A stretch of 37,008 nt of DNA, from the NCBI GenBank assembly GCA_900554275.1, contig USGS01000009.1, positions 1 to 37,008 on the forward strand, written 5' to 3'. Positions within the stretch are counted from its first letter, which is position 1. Each line of letters opens with the position of its first letter. Below are positions 7,972 to 15,081 of the stretch, in pieces. Both the position numbers and the translations under genes were made by a program. The notes under the pieces are model-generated. The model was not told the origin of the DNA, searched no databases, and saw only the letters and a program-made list of their open reading frames with translations. Origin of the DNA: an uncultured Eubacteriales bacterium. GTDB lineage: Bacteria; Bacillota; Clostridia; Oscillospirales; Oscillospiraceae.

Positions 7972-8654
7972 AGCTTCCTCCTTCCCAGCAGCAGCACGGC
8001 CATGGTCAGCACCATGGCGGGGATGACCATATTGTCCGCGCCGAAGACGGCCAGCGCCGCCACGGAGCATACCAGTCCGATCCCGCCGCTGGCCCGGTTC
8101 TCCCGCTTTGTCACCTGCTCGATGAACAGCACCACGAACAGCGCCGTCAGCGCGAAGTCAATACCGGTGGTGTCAAAGGTCAGCAGGCTGCCCACCAGTC
8201 CGCCGAGCATGGAGAACACCACCCAGTACAGCCAGGTGAGAAAGCTCATGGCGAAGTAGAACAGCGGCGGGTCAATGTCCTCCGGCGGCTCTACGGAGGA
8301 GGAGAGGGAGAAATTCTCGTCGCTGAGGGTGTAGATGAGGAAGTACTTCAGCCGCCCCGCGCCCCGATACCTGGGCAGCAGCGCCAGGGAGAAGAACAAA
8401 TGCCGGGCGTTGACCATCAGACTCAGCAGGAACGCCTGCACCGGGTCAAAGGCGGAGGTCAGCAGCGTGATGGCCACGTACTGCATACTGCCGCAGAAGG
8501 CAAAGGCGCTGACAAACCCGCTCCACAGCGCGTTGTAGCCCTTGGAGGCCATGAGCACGCCGTAGGCCAGCCCCACCGCCAGATAGCCGGTCATGATGGG
8601 GATGGTGTGGGGGAACGCGGCGCGCAGCGCGGCGGACAAATTTGTTTTCGTCAC
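7962..8654 (-). CDS. azlC: Branched-chain amino acid exporter large subunit AzlC
   Basis: A 230-residue membrane protein of the AzlC family. Recognisable parts are the N-terminal AALRAAFPHTIPIMTGYLAVGLAYGVL, SGFVSAFAFCGSMQYVAITLL, VNARHLFFSLALL and the late hydrophobic stretches FALTALFVVLFIEQV and VIPAMVLTMAVLLLG. I chose the GTG at 8654 (VTKTNLSAAL) because a GGGGAAG ribosome binding site sits about 8 bases upstream and a good promoter lies further out; the longer frame from 8753 would start upstream of that promoter. It is the first gene of an azlC-azlD pair. No Lrp-type regulator is adjacent. Confidence 0.88.
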   Translation of the reverse strand: MTKTNLSAALRAAFPHTIPIMTGYLAVGLAYGVLMASKGYNALWSGFVSAFAFCGSMQYVAITLLTSAFDPVQAFLLSLMVNARHLFFSLALLPRYRGAGRLKYFLIYTLSDENFSLSSSVEPPEDIDPPLFYFAMSFLTWLYWVVFSMLGGLVGSLLTFDTTGIDFALTALFVVLFIEQVTKRENRASGGIGLVCSVAALAVFGADNMVIPAMVLTMAVLLLGRRKLCA

Positions 8655-8684
8655 AGCATCACTTCCCCAAAATAAGCTGCCGAC

Positions 8685-8713
8685 ATTATATCCGAAAACT
8701 CTTTCCTCCGCAA
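8685..8713 (-). promoter_or_regulatory. Promoter for azlCD
   Basis: Minus-strand TTGCGG (8708-8713), a 17-base spacer and a perfect TATAAT (8685-8690). It supports the GTG start at 8654 and argues against the longer open frame. Confidence 0.65.
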
Positions 8714-8716
8714 TAC

Positions 8717-8745
8717 TGGAAAACGGGAAAAGAATGGAGTATAAT
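8717..8745 (+). promoter_or_regulatory. Promoter for the zinc-ribbon gene
   Basis: TGGAAA (8717-8722), a 17-base spacer and a perfect TATAAT (8740-8745), then AAGGAG at 8772-8777 before the ATG at 8788. It is divergent from the azlC promoter. Confidence 0.55.
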
Positions 8746-8787
8746 GAAAACAAGCACTAAAGAACATACACAAGGAGCGTACCGGTC

Positions 8788-9381
8788 ATGGAAGAAACAC
8801 GCAGCTTCGGCTATATCTGTCCCGCCTGCGGCAAGGCAAATTTCCACACCCGCAGCGTTTTTGCCCTTACCGCCGCCGCGGCCCGCATGGAGTGCGAGTG
8901 CGGCAAGGAGGCGCTGGAGGTGCAGACGGACGGAACGAAGTTCCGCCTGTGGGTACCCTGCGGCGTCTGCGGCGGCCACCATCAGGCGGAGTGCTCCGCC
9001 GACGCGCTGCTGCACGGCCGGGGCATCGGCCTGTCCTGCCCGGTGAAGCAGGACCTGTGCTGCTATGTGGGCCGGGAGCAGGAGGTGCGCCGCGCCATGG
9101 AAAATCTGGCCCTGCGGGTGGAGAAGGACAAGGGCACGGACGGGGAGGCCTTCACCGACAACGTGATCATGTACGAGGTGCTGTCCGAGCTGAAGGACAT
9201 CGCCGCCCGGGGCGGCATCACCTGCACCTGCGGCAGCAGGCGCTATACCATGCAGGTGCGCCGGGGCGCGGTGGATCTGATCTGCGCCGACTGCGGCGGA
9301 CGGCTGCGTCTGCCCGCCGCCACCGATGAGGACCTGGATGACCTGTGCTGCCGCATGAAGCTGACCATCAAGGGGAAGTAA
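8788..9381 (+). CDS. Cysteine-rich multi-zinc-ribbon protein of unknown function
   Basis: A 197-residue soluble protein with repeated zinc-knuckle-like pairs: CPAC near residue 11, CECG near 36, CGVC near 58, CTCG near 151 and CADC near 171, plus SCPVKQDLCC and DLCCRM. The middle (about residues 95-140, REQEVRRAMENLALRVEKDK) is helical and charged. The spacing suggests at least two zinc ribbons flanking a helical segment. I do not recognise a named family with confidence. The protein has no signal peptide or membrane segment, so it should be cytoplasmic. It has its own promoter and an AAGGAG site. The neighbouring CDF transporter exports divalent metals, so a link to zinc is possible, but it rests only on proximity. 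Confidence 0.7.
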   Translation: MEETRSFGYICPACGKANFHTRSVFALTAAAARMECECGKEALEVQTDGTKFRLWVPCGVCGGHHQAECSADALLHGRGIGLSCPVKQDLCCYVGREQEVRRAMENLALRVEKDKGTDGEAFTDNVIMYEVLSELKDIAARGGITCTCGSRRYTMQVRRGAVDLICADCGGRLRLPAATDEDLDDLCCRMKLTIKGK

Positions 9382-9395
9382 GAGGGCGGGCGTGT

Positions 9396-9438
9396 CCCTG
9401 CGCCGCAGGGCAGCAAAAAAAGCGGCTGTATCAGCCGC
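9396..9438. terminator. Two hairpins between the zinc-ribbon and CDF genes, one terminator-like on the minus strand
   Basis: CCCTGC/GCAGGG (9396-9410, 3-base loop) is followed by a seven-A run and then GCGGCTG/CAGCCGC (9422-9438). Read on the minus strand, the second hairpin is followed by TTTTTTT and looks like an intrinsic terminator, yet both flanking genes are on the plus strand. Confidence 0.5.
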
Positions 9439-9462
9439 ATGACATGAAAGGAAACAGATAGT

Positions 9463-10632
9463 ATGATCGAGCTGCTGGCAAGATGGTTCATCCCCCACCG
9501 CGACAACACGGCGGACGGCGCGGTACGCCGGGCCTACGGCACGCTGTGCGGCGCGGTGGGCATTGGGCTGAACGTGCTGCTGTTTATCGGGAAATTCTTC
9601 GCCGGACAGCTGTCCGGCTCTATCGCCGTCACGGCGGACGCCTTTAACAACCTGTCCGACGCCGGTTCTTCAGCGGTGACGCTGCTGGGCTTCCGCCTGG
9701 CGGGCAAGAAGCCCGACCCGGATCACCCCTTCGGCCACGGCCGCATTGAGTACATATCCGGCCTCATTGTAGCGGGCCTGATCCTGCTCATGGGTGTGGA
9801 GCTGGCCAAATCGTCCTTTGACAAGATCCTCCACCCGGAGGAGGTCACCTTTTCCGCCCTGGCGCTGGTGATTTTAGCGGTGTCCGTGGCAGTGAAGCTG
9901 TATATGTGGCACTACAACCGCCGTATCGGCGGGAAGATCCGCTCCGCCGCCATGGAGGCCACAGCATCGGACAGCCTGTCCGACGCGGCGGCCACCTCCG
10001 CCGTGCTGCTGGCCATGCTCATCGGCAGGTGGACGGGACTGGCGGTGGACGGCTATGTGGGCATGGTGGTGGCGCTGTTCATCCTGTTCTCCGCCTACAA
10101 GGCTGCCAAGGAGACGCTGTCGCCCCTGCTGGGACAAGCGCCCGACCCGGAGCTGGTGCAGCATATCCGGGACATCGTTGAGGAGCATGACACCGTGGTG
10201 GGCATCCACGACCTGGTGGTCCACGACTACGGCCCGGGCCGCCAGATGGTGTCCCTCCACGCGGAGGTCCCCGCCAGCGGCGATATTCTGCAGCTCCACG
10301 ATGTCATCGACAACATCGAGCGGGAGCTTCACGAGAAGCTCCACGTCCAGGCGGTGATCCACATGGACCCCATCGTCACTGACGATGAGACGGTGGACGC
10401 CCTGCGCCGTCAGGTGGCGGAGCTGGTGCGGCAGGTAGAGCCCCGTATGACCGTCCACGACCTGCGGGTGATCCGGGGCACGACCCACACCAATTTAGTG
10501 TTTGACGCGGTGCTGCCGCTGGACGCGGCCATCACCCCGGCAGAGGCCGGCCGCCGCATCCGGGAGAAGGTGGCGGAGCTGGACGGCGACTATTACGCCG
10601 TGGTCACGGTGGAGCACAGCTTCACGGAATAA
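9463..10632 (+). CDS. Cation diffusion facilitator family metal transporter
   Basis: A 389-residue CDF transporter, which moves Zn2+, Fe2+, Mn2+ or similar ions out of the cytoplasm in exchange for protons. Six membrane segments lie in the first 210 residues. The paired aspartate motifs that bind the metal are both present: ADAFNNLSDAG in the second helix and ASDSLSDAAAT in the fifth. HPFGHGRIEYISGL between helices is a family signature. The cytoplasmic C-terminal part is longer than the minimal CDF domain and seems to hold two ferredoxin-like modules (VVGIHDLVVHDYG and MTVHDLRVIRGTTHTNLVFD). The Asn/Asp pattern does not fix the ion. The ATG follows GAAAGGAAACAG. Its stop is 3 bases from the stop of the convergent gene at 10636, with no terminator between. 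Confidence 0.92.
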   Translation: MIELLARWFIPHRDNTADGAVRRAYGTLCGAVGIGLNVLLFIGKFFAGQLSGSIAVTADAFNNLSDAGSSAVTLLGFRLAGKKPDPDHPFGHGRIEYISGLIVAGLILLMGVELAKSSFDKILHPEEVTFSALALVILAVSVAVKLYMWHYNRRIGGKIRSAAMEATASDSLSDAAATSAVLLAMLIGRWTGLAVDGYVGMVVALFILFSAYKAAKETLSPLLGQAPDPELVQHIRDIVEEHDTVVGIHDLVVHDYGPGRQMVSLHAEVPASGDILQLHDVIDNIERELHEKLHVQAVIHMDPIVTDDETVDALRRQVAELVRQVEPRMTVHDLRVIRGTTHTNLVFDAVLPLDAAITPAEAGRRIREKVAELDGDYYAVVTVEHSFTE

Positions 10633-10635
10633 GCG

Positions 10636-10974
10636 TCACTCCCACGTCTGCCACACCTCGGGATGATAGCCCACGGTGGCCTGCTTCCCGTTGCGGACGA
10701 TGGGCGCGTTGAACAGCTCCGGATGCTCCAGCAGCTTTTCCTCCGCCGCCTGTGGCGTGATATAGGCCATATACAGCGCCTCATAGGCGCGGCAGCTCTT
10801 GTTCACCAGCGCGTCGAAGCCGCCCACAGCGGCCTTGATGGACCGGTACTCGCCGGGGGACACCCCCTTGCTGACCAGGTCGATATACTGGTACTTGATG
10901 CGCCGCTCCTTGAACCAGCGCTCCGCCTTTTTGGTGTCGAAGGATTTGGACATACCGAAGATCTGAATATTCAT
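10636..10974 (-). CDS. ArsC/Spx-family thioredoxin-fold protein lacking the N-terminal cysteine
   Basis: A 112-residue protein with the ArsC/Spx/YffB layout: IQIFG strand, DTKKAERWFKERRIKYQYIDL, VGGFDALVNKSCRAY, LLEHPELFNAPIVRNGKQATVGYHPEVW. Most family members have a Cys, or CxxC, in the loop after the first strand (for example NCDT); here that loop reads GMSKSFDTKKA with no cysteine. The only cysteine is C61. Arsenate reductase or redox-switch chemistry by the usual route is therefore unlikely. It may bind RNA polymerase like Spx or have another role. I chose the ATG at 10974 because AAGGAG lies 5 bases upstream; the GTG two codons earlier overlaps that site. It is divergent from the sirtuin gene with only 35 bases between start codons. 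Confidence 0.75.
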   Translation of the reverse strand: MNIQIFGMSKSFDTKKAERWFKERRIKYQYIDLVSKGVSPGEYRSIKAAVGGFDALVNKSCRAYEALYMAYITPQAAEEKLLEHPELFNAPIVRNGKQATVGYHPEVWQTWE

Positions 10975-11009
10975 AGGCACTCCTTTATAACAGAAATGGA
11001 GGGAACGAT

Positions 11010-11726
11010 ATGGACGAGAATATCCGAAAACTGAAGGAACTCATAGACGGCAGCGATAACATCGTGTTTTTCGGCGGCGCAGGCGTGTCCACCGAGAGCG
11101 GCATTCCCGATTTCCGCAGCGTGGACGGCCTGTATCACCAGACGTTCAAATACCCGCCGGAGACCATACTCAGCCACACGTTCTATGAAACGCACACGGA
11201 GGAGTTCTATCAGTTCTACCGTGCGAAAATGCTCGCCCCCGACGCCCGGCCCAACGCAGCCCACTACAAGCTGGCCCAGTGGGAGCGGGAGGGACGGCTG
11301 AAGGCCGTCATCACCCAAAATATCGATGGTCTGCACCAGAAGGCGGGCAGCCGGGAGGTGCTGGAGCTCCACGGCAGCGTGCTGCGGAACTACTGCACCC
11401 GCTGCGGCAAGTTCTACGACCTGGACTTCATCCTCCGCACCACCGGCGTGCCCCGCTGTGAATGCGGCGGCGTGGTCAAGCCGGACGTGGTGCTGTATGA
11501 GGAGCCGCTGGACGAGAACGTGATGGCCCAGGCCATCCGCTATATCCGGCAGGCGGACATGCTGCTCATCGGCGGCACGTCGCTGGTGGTCTATCCGGCG
11601 GCGGGGCTGGTGCAGTACTACCGGGGCAGCAAGCTGGCGGTGGTGAACAAGGGTGTCACCGGCGCGGCTCTGCGCGCGGCGGTAACGGTGGACGGCCCTA
11701 TCGGCCAGACGCTGGCGCAATTATAG
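11010..11726 (+). CDS. cobB: NAD-dependent protein deacylase (sirtuin, CobB/SIR2 type)
   Basis: A 238-residue SIR2-family enzyme that removes acyl groups from lysines using NAD+. Motifs are GGAGVSTESGIPDFRS near residues 22-37, ITQNIDGLHQKAG near 100-112, the catalytic His in ELHGSV, and four zinc-binding cysteines in CTRCGKFYDL and CECGG. GGTSLVVYPAAGLV binds the nucleotide. The protein lacks the Tyr/Arg pair of class III desuccinylases where I can judge it (HTFYETHTEEFYQFY), so deacetylation is the likelier main activity. An ATGGAGGG ribosome binding site precedes the start. Substrates are unknown; acetyl-CoA synthetase is typical elsewhere but is not in this window. The promoter must lie in or near the divergent upstream gene. 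Confidence 0.95.
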   Translation: MDENIRKLKELIDGSDNIVFFGGAGVSTESGIPDFRSVDGLYHQTFKYPPETILSHTFYETHTEEFYQFYRAKMLAPDARPNAAHYKLAQWEREGRLKAVITQNIDGLHQKAGSREVLELHGSVLRNYCTRCGKFYDLDFILRTTGVPRCECGGVVKPDVVLYEEPLDENVMAQAIRYIRQADMLLIGGTSLVVYPAAGLVQYYRGSKLAVVNKGVTGAALRAAVTVDGPIGQTLAQL

Positions 11727-11773
11727 CACATCTCGCTCCGCCGGACAAGGGCGAGGAAATTCGCCCGGGACTA

Positions 11774-11801
11774 TTGACAAAGCGGCGCTTTTTGCTATAA
11801 T
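11774..11801 (+). promoter_or_regulatory. Consensus promoter for tRNA-Leu
   Basis: A perfect TTGACA (11774-11779), a 16-base spacer and a perfect TATAAT (11796-11801). The first base of the tRNA is at 11819, so the leader is about 10 bases. This is the best promoter match in the window, as expected for a stable RNA. Confidence 0.85.
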
Positions 11802-11818
11802 AGATGGGTATTCTGCCC

Positions 11819-11905
11819 GCGAGCGTGCTGGAATAGGCAGACAGGCAGGCTTGAGGTGCCTGTGTTCGTAAGATCGTGTGGGTTCAAGTCCCATCGCTCG
11901 CACCA
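11819..11905 (+). tRNA. tRNA-Leu (anticodon GAG)
   Basis: An 87-base class II tRNA with acceptor stem GCGAGCG/CGCTCGC, discriminator A and encoded CCA (11903-11905). The anticodon arm is CAGGCTTGAGGTGCCTG with loop CTTGAGG, giving GAG, which reads CUC/CUU leucine codons. The variable arm is long, as required for leucine, and the T-arm GTGGGTTCAAGTCCCAT is standard. A short hairpin terminator begins at the last base. Confidence 0.95.
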
Positions 11906-11941
11906 AAGATAAAAGACCGCCTTTGGCGGTCTTTTATCTTT
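11905..11941 (+). terminator. Terminator of tRNA-Leu
   Basis: A perfect 17-bp inverted repeat: AAAGATAAAAGACCGCC, a TTT loop, then GGCGGTCTTTTATCTTT. The T-rich right arm makes a strong intrinsic terminator. Confidence 0.9.
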
Positions 11942-11990
11942 GGGTTTCGCGGCCCCTGGCCGCTCCACCCCAAGGGTATTTGACATGCTC

Positions 11991-12060
11991 GGCGGAAATG
12001 AATTCCGCCTGCGCCAAGGTTTTGCCTGCGGCAAAACGCTTGTGACGCGCCACTTGGCGC
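11991..12060. repeat. Cluster of three small perfect stem-loops after the tRNA-Leu terminator
   Basis: Three hairpins follow one another: GGCGGAA/TTCCGCC (11991-12009), GTTTTGCC/GGCAAAAC (12019-12037) and GCGCCA/TGGCGC (12047-12060). A weaker imperfect one lies near 12077-12094. The 250-base stretch from 11942 to 12192 has no convincing gene; short open frames there have no ribosome binding site. It could be a dispersed extragenic repeat or a structured RNA. Confidence 0.5.
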
Positions 12061-12145
12061 GGCCATCCATATCCAGAAACCCGGCAAAGGGTTCCCTTGC
12101 ACACATTCCTTTCCTTGCGGTGTGCGGGAGCGCGTGCGTTTACAA

Positions 12146-12183
12146 AGCAAGAGAGACATCCGGCAGGATGCCTCTCTTTTGCT
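12146..12183 (-). terminator. Terminator of the flavoprotein gene
   Basis: An imperfect inverted repeat with arms AGCAAGAGAG-ATCC and GGAT-CTCTCTTTTGCT around a GGCA loop, just beyond the minus-strand stop at 12193. Read on the minus strand it ends in a CTCTCTTGCTTTG tract, which is only moderately T-rich. Confidence 0.6.
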
Positions 12184-12192
12184 GATGGTGCT

Positions 12193-13563
12193 TCACAGCG
12201 TGTCCGACAGACGGCGGGCCACATAGACGCCGCTGGCGCTGGCGTGGGACAGGGAGTGGGTCACGCCGCTGCCGTCGCCGATAACGTAAAGCCCCTGATG
12301 GCAGGTCTGGAGATCCTTGTCCAGCTCCACCTCCATGTTGTAGAACTTCACCTCCACACCGTAGAGCAGCGTGTCGTCGTTGGCCGTGCCGGGGGCGATC
12401 TTGTCCAGGGCGTAGATCATCTCGATGATGCCGTCCAGGATGCGCTTGGGCATGACCAGGCTCAGGTCGCCGGGGGTGGCGGCCAAAGTGGGGGTGACGA
12501 AGCTCTCCTCCACCCGCTTGACGGTGGAGCGCTGGCCGCGGATCAGGTCGCCGAACCGCTGGAGGATCACGCCGCCGCCCAGCATATTGCTCAGCCGGGC
12601 GATGGACTCGCCGTAGCCGTTGGAATCCTTGAACGGCTCGGAGAAGTGCTTGGCCACCAGCAGGGCGAAGTTGGTGTTGTCGGTGTGGAGCTTGGGGTCC
12701 TCGTAGCTGTGGCCGTTGACGGTGACGATGCCGTTGGTGTTCTCGTTGACCACCACGCCGTGGGGGTTCATGCAGAAGGTGCGGACGCGGTCCTGGAACT
12801 TCTCGGTGCGGTAGACGATCTTGCTCTCGTACAGCTCGTCGGTCAGGTGGGAGAACACGTCATAGGGCAGCTCCACACGAACGCCGATGTCCACCCGGTT
12901 GGACTTTGTGCCGATGTGCAGCGCGTCGCACACGCTCTCCATCCACTTGCTGCCGCTGCGGCCCACGGAGATGACGCAGGTGCGGCCCTCATAGCTGCCC
13001 TTGTCCGTGTCCACGGTGTAGCCGCTGCCGGTCTTGGTCACGGCGCGGACCGGGGTGTCGAAATAGAAGTCCATCCGATCCTTCATGGCGTTGTACAGGT
13101 TCTCCAGCACCACGTAGTTGATGTCCGTGCCCAGATGGCGGACGGAGGCGTCCAGCAGGTGCAGGTCGTTTTGCAGGCACAGCTTCTTGATGGGGGTGTT
13201 GCCGGTGGAATAGAGGTGCGTGCCCGCGCCGCCGTTGGCCATATTGATGTCGTCCACATACTCCATCAGGGACAGAGCCTGCTGCTTGCCGATATACTCG
13301 TGGAGCGTGCCGCCGAACTGGTTGGTGATGTTGTACTTGCCGTCGGAAAACGCGCCCGCGCCGCCGAAGCCGTTCATGATGGCGCAGGTGGGGCATTTGA
13401 CGCAGGATTTCACCTTGACGCCGTCGATGGGACAGCGGCGCTTGGCCAGGGTATGGCCCGCCTCAAACAGGGCGATCTTCAGCTCCGGGCGCTTTTGCAG
13501 CAGCTCCCAGGCACAGTAGATGCCGCCCGGGCCGCCGCCGATGATGAGAACGTCATAAGTCAT
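12193..13563 (-). CDS. FAD-dependent dehydrogenase, COG2509-like
   Basis: A 456-residue flavoprotein. The N-terminal dinucleotide-binding motif is YDVLIIGGGPGGIYCAWEL (residues 3-21) and the C-terminal FAD-binding motif is GLYVIGDGSGVTHSLSHASASG near residue 430. Between them, RRCPIDGVKVKSCVKCPTC followed by NGFGGAGAFSDGKY resembles the cysteine-containing signature of the uncharacterised FAD-dependent dehydrogenases of COG2509. Substrate and partner are unknown. The cysteines could hold a metal or act in redox. The gene has a good ribosome binding site (GAAGGAGGA) and its own promoter. It is divergent from thyA-folA; a link to folate metabolism is only a suggestion from position. Confidence 0.85.
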   Translation of the reverse strand: MTYDVLIIGGGPGGIYCAWELLQKRPELKIALFEAGHTLAKRRCPIDGVKVKSCVKCPTCAIMNGFGGAGAFSDGKYNITNQFGGTLHEYIGKQQALSLMEYVDDINMANGGAGTHLYSTGNTPIKKLCLQNDLHLLDASVRHLGTDINYVVLENLYNAMKDRMDFYFDTPVRAVTKTGSGYTVDTDKGSYEGRTCVISVGRSGSKWMESVCDALHIGTKSNRVDIGVRVELPYDVFSHLTDELYESKIVYRTEKFQDRVRTFCMNPHGVVVNENTNGIVTVNGHSYEDPKLHTDNTNFALLVAKHFSEPFKDSNGYGESIARLSNMLGGGVILQRFGDLIRGQRSTVKRVEESFVTPTLAATPGDLSLVMPKRILDGIIEMIYALDKIAPGTANDDTLLYGVEVKFYNMEVELDKDLQTCHQGLYVIGDGSGVTHSLSHASASGVYVARRLSDTL

Positions 13564-13595
13564 GGAGATTCCTCCTTCATAATAATCCAGTGAAT

Positions 13596-13623
13596 ATTAT
13601 AGCAGGAAACCGGGAAGTTGCAA
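13596..13623 (-). promoter_or_regulatory. Promoter for the flavoprotein gene
   Basis: Minus-strand TTGCAA (13618-13623), a 16-base spacer and a perfect TATAAT (13596-13601). Confidence 0.7.
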
Positions 13624-13652
13624 TTACATTTTACTTATCACAGGTATTTGTG

Positions 13653-13681
13653 TTGGAAATCGGCGGAAACTATGGTACAAT
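13653..13681 (+). promoter_or_regulatory. Promoter for thyA-folA
   Basis: TTGGAA (13653-13658), a 17-base spacer and TACAAT (13676-13681). AAGGAGG follows at 13696-13702, fixing the thyA start at 13710 and excluding the upstream in-frame ATG at 13590. Confidence 0.7.
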
Positions 13682-13709
13682 AGGTAAAACACCGCAAGGA
13701 GGACGCGCC

Positions 13710-14540
13710 ATGAGCTATGCAGACCGCGTATTTAAGGAGAACTGCCGGGAGATACTGACCCGCGGCGTTTGGGACACGGACCAGCAGGTGCGTCCCCGCT
13801 GGGAGGACGGCACGCCGGCCCACACGGTGAAGAAATTCGGCATCGTCAACCGCTATGACCTGAAAAAGGAGTTCCCTATCCTGACCATCCGGCGGACGTA
13901 TTTCAAGACCTGCATCGACGAGCTGCTGTGGATCTGGCAGCAGAAGTCCAACAATATCCACGAGCTGCGGGGGCATATTTGGGACAGCTGGGCCGACGAA
14001 AACGGCTCTATCGGCAAGGCCTACGGCTACCAGCTGGGCGTGAAGCACCAGTACCCGGAGGGGGAGATGGACCAGGTGGATCGGGTGCTGTATGACCTGA
14101 AGCACAACCCCGCCAGCCGCCGCATCCTGACCAATATCTACAACTTTCAGGATCTGCACGAGATGGCGCTGTATCCCTGCGCCTACTCCATGACGTTCAA
14201 TGTGTCCGGGAATACGCTGAACGCCATCCTGAACCAGCGCAGCCAGGATATGCTGGCCGCCAACAACTGGAACGTGGTGCAGTACAGCGTGCTGGTACAC
14301 ATGATGGCCCAGGTGTCCGGGCTGGAGGCCGGGGAGCTGGTACACGTCATCGCCGACGCCCATATCTATGACCGGCATGTGCCCATCATCGAAAGACTGC
14401 TGGAGAAGGACGAGAGGCCCGCGCCCAGGTTCGTGATGGATAAGAGCGTCACCGATTTCTACCAGTTTACCCGGGACAGCTTCTCCCTGGAGGGGTACGA
14501 CCCCCAGCCCTTCGAGGACAAGATCCCGGTGGCCATCTGA
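13710..14540 (+). CDS. thyA: Thymidylate synthase
   Basis: ThyA methylates dUMP to dTMP with 5,10-methylene-tetrahydrofolate, releasing dihydrofolate. The 276-residue protein has the usual order: TRRTYFK-like region IRRTYFKTCIDELLWIW, the folate-site HIWDSWAD, GKAYGYQLG, the phosphate-binding NPASRRI, the catalytic Cys157 in LYPCAYS, LNQRSQDMLAANNWNVVQYS, and the nucleotide-binding HVIADAHIYDRHV. The active-site loop PCAY differs from the common PCH form, and AANNWN from the common PFN form, as in a subset of Firmicute enzymes. The start is fixed by AAGGAGG 7 bases upstream. The DHFR gene follows 12 bases after the stop, so dihydrofolate is recycled by a co-transcribed enzyme. Confidence 0.96.
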   Translation: MSYADRVFKENCREILTRGVWDTDQQVRPRWEDGTPAHTVKKFGIVNRYDLKKEFPILTIRRTYFKTCIDELLWIWQQKSNNIHELRGHIWDSWADENGSIGKAYGYQLGVKHQYPEGEMDQVDRVLYDLKHNPASRRILTNIYNFQDLHEMALYPCAYSMTFNVSGNTLNAILNQRSQDMLAANNWNVVQYSVLVHMMAQVSGLEAGELVHVIADAHIYDRHVPIIERLLEKDERPAPRFVMDKSVTDFYQFTRDSFSLEGYDPQPFEDKIPVAI

Positions 14541-14552
14541 GGGCGCGCGGAT

Positions 14553-15032
14553 ATGGTGGCGATCGTGGCGGTGGACGCCCGGTGGGGCATCGGGCGGGAC
14601 AACGGGCTGCTGTTTCACATCAGCGATGATCTGAAGCGTTTCCGGGCGCTGACGGAGGGCAAGACCGTCCTCATGGGGCGGAAAACGTTACAGTCCCTGC
14701 CCGGCGGCAAGGGCCTGCCCCGGCGGCGGAACGTGGTGCTGACCGGGGATGAGGACTTCCGGGCGGAGAACGCGGAGGTCGTACACTCTGCGGCGGAAGC
14801 CGTCTGGGTGGCCGGAGAGGACGCATGGGTCATCGGCGGCGAGAGCGTGTATCGCCAGCTCCTGTCCCTGTGTGAGCGGGTGTACGTGACCCGCATCGAG
14901 GCCGACGGCGGTGCGGACGCATTTTTCCCAGACCTGGCGCACGACCCCGGATGGCGGCTGGACCGATGCTCGGAGACCATGGAGGAAAACGGCCTGCGCT
15001 TCCGGTATGAGGAATACGTACCGGCCGTATAA
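14553..15032 (+). CDS. folA: Dihydrofolate reductase (second paralogue, linked to thyA)
   Basis: A 159-residue DHFR with MVAIVAVDARWGIGRDNGLLFHI, SDDLKRFRALTEGKTVLMGRKTLQSLPGG (split here across the substrate and NADPH sites), WVIGGESVYRQLL and VYVTRIEADGGADAFFPD. It reduces the dihydrofolate made by ThyA. It starts 12 bases after thyA, with only a weak GGGCGCGCGG before the ATG, so translation may depend on thyA. The paralogue at 3540-4004 has the same general motifs but clear sequence differences. The thyA linkage makes this copy the more likely housekeeping enzyme. A bidirectional hairpin terminator follows. Confidence 0.95.
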   Translation: MVAIVAVDARWGIGRDNGLLFHISDDLKRFRALTEGKTVLMGRKTLQSLPGGKGLPRRRNVVLTGDEDFRAENAEVVHSAAEAVWVAGEDAWVIGGESVYRQLLSLCERVYVTRIEADGGADAFFPDLAHDPGWRLDRCSETMEENGLRFRYEEYVPAV

Positions 15033-15038
15033 CGGACA

Positions 15039-15075
15039 AAAAAACAGGCGGTCACATCGTGACCGCCTGTTTTTT
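15039..15075. terminator. Bidirectional terminator between folA and abrB
   Basis: A perfect 17-bp stem, AAAAAACAGGCGGTCAC paired with GTGACCGCCTGTTTTTT around an ATC loop. It has A and T runs on both sides and serves two convergent genes. Confidence 0.92.
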
Positions 15076-15081
15076 GCCCAT

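Noticed and set aside
11721..12224. Short minus-strand frames across the tRNA-Leu gene and the hairpin region
   Set aside because: They overlap a clear tRNA, lack ribosome binding sites and show no domain; such frames are commonly misannotated over tRNAs.
12097..13593. A 498-codon plus-strand open frame
   Set aside because: It is the antisense of the flavoprotein gene and reads as His/Val/Gly-rich sequence typical of GC-rich shadow frames.
13590..13709. A longer N-terminus for thyA from 13590
   Set aside because: It would start upstream of the thyA promoter and lacks a ribosome binding site; AAGGAGG sits before 13710.
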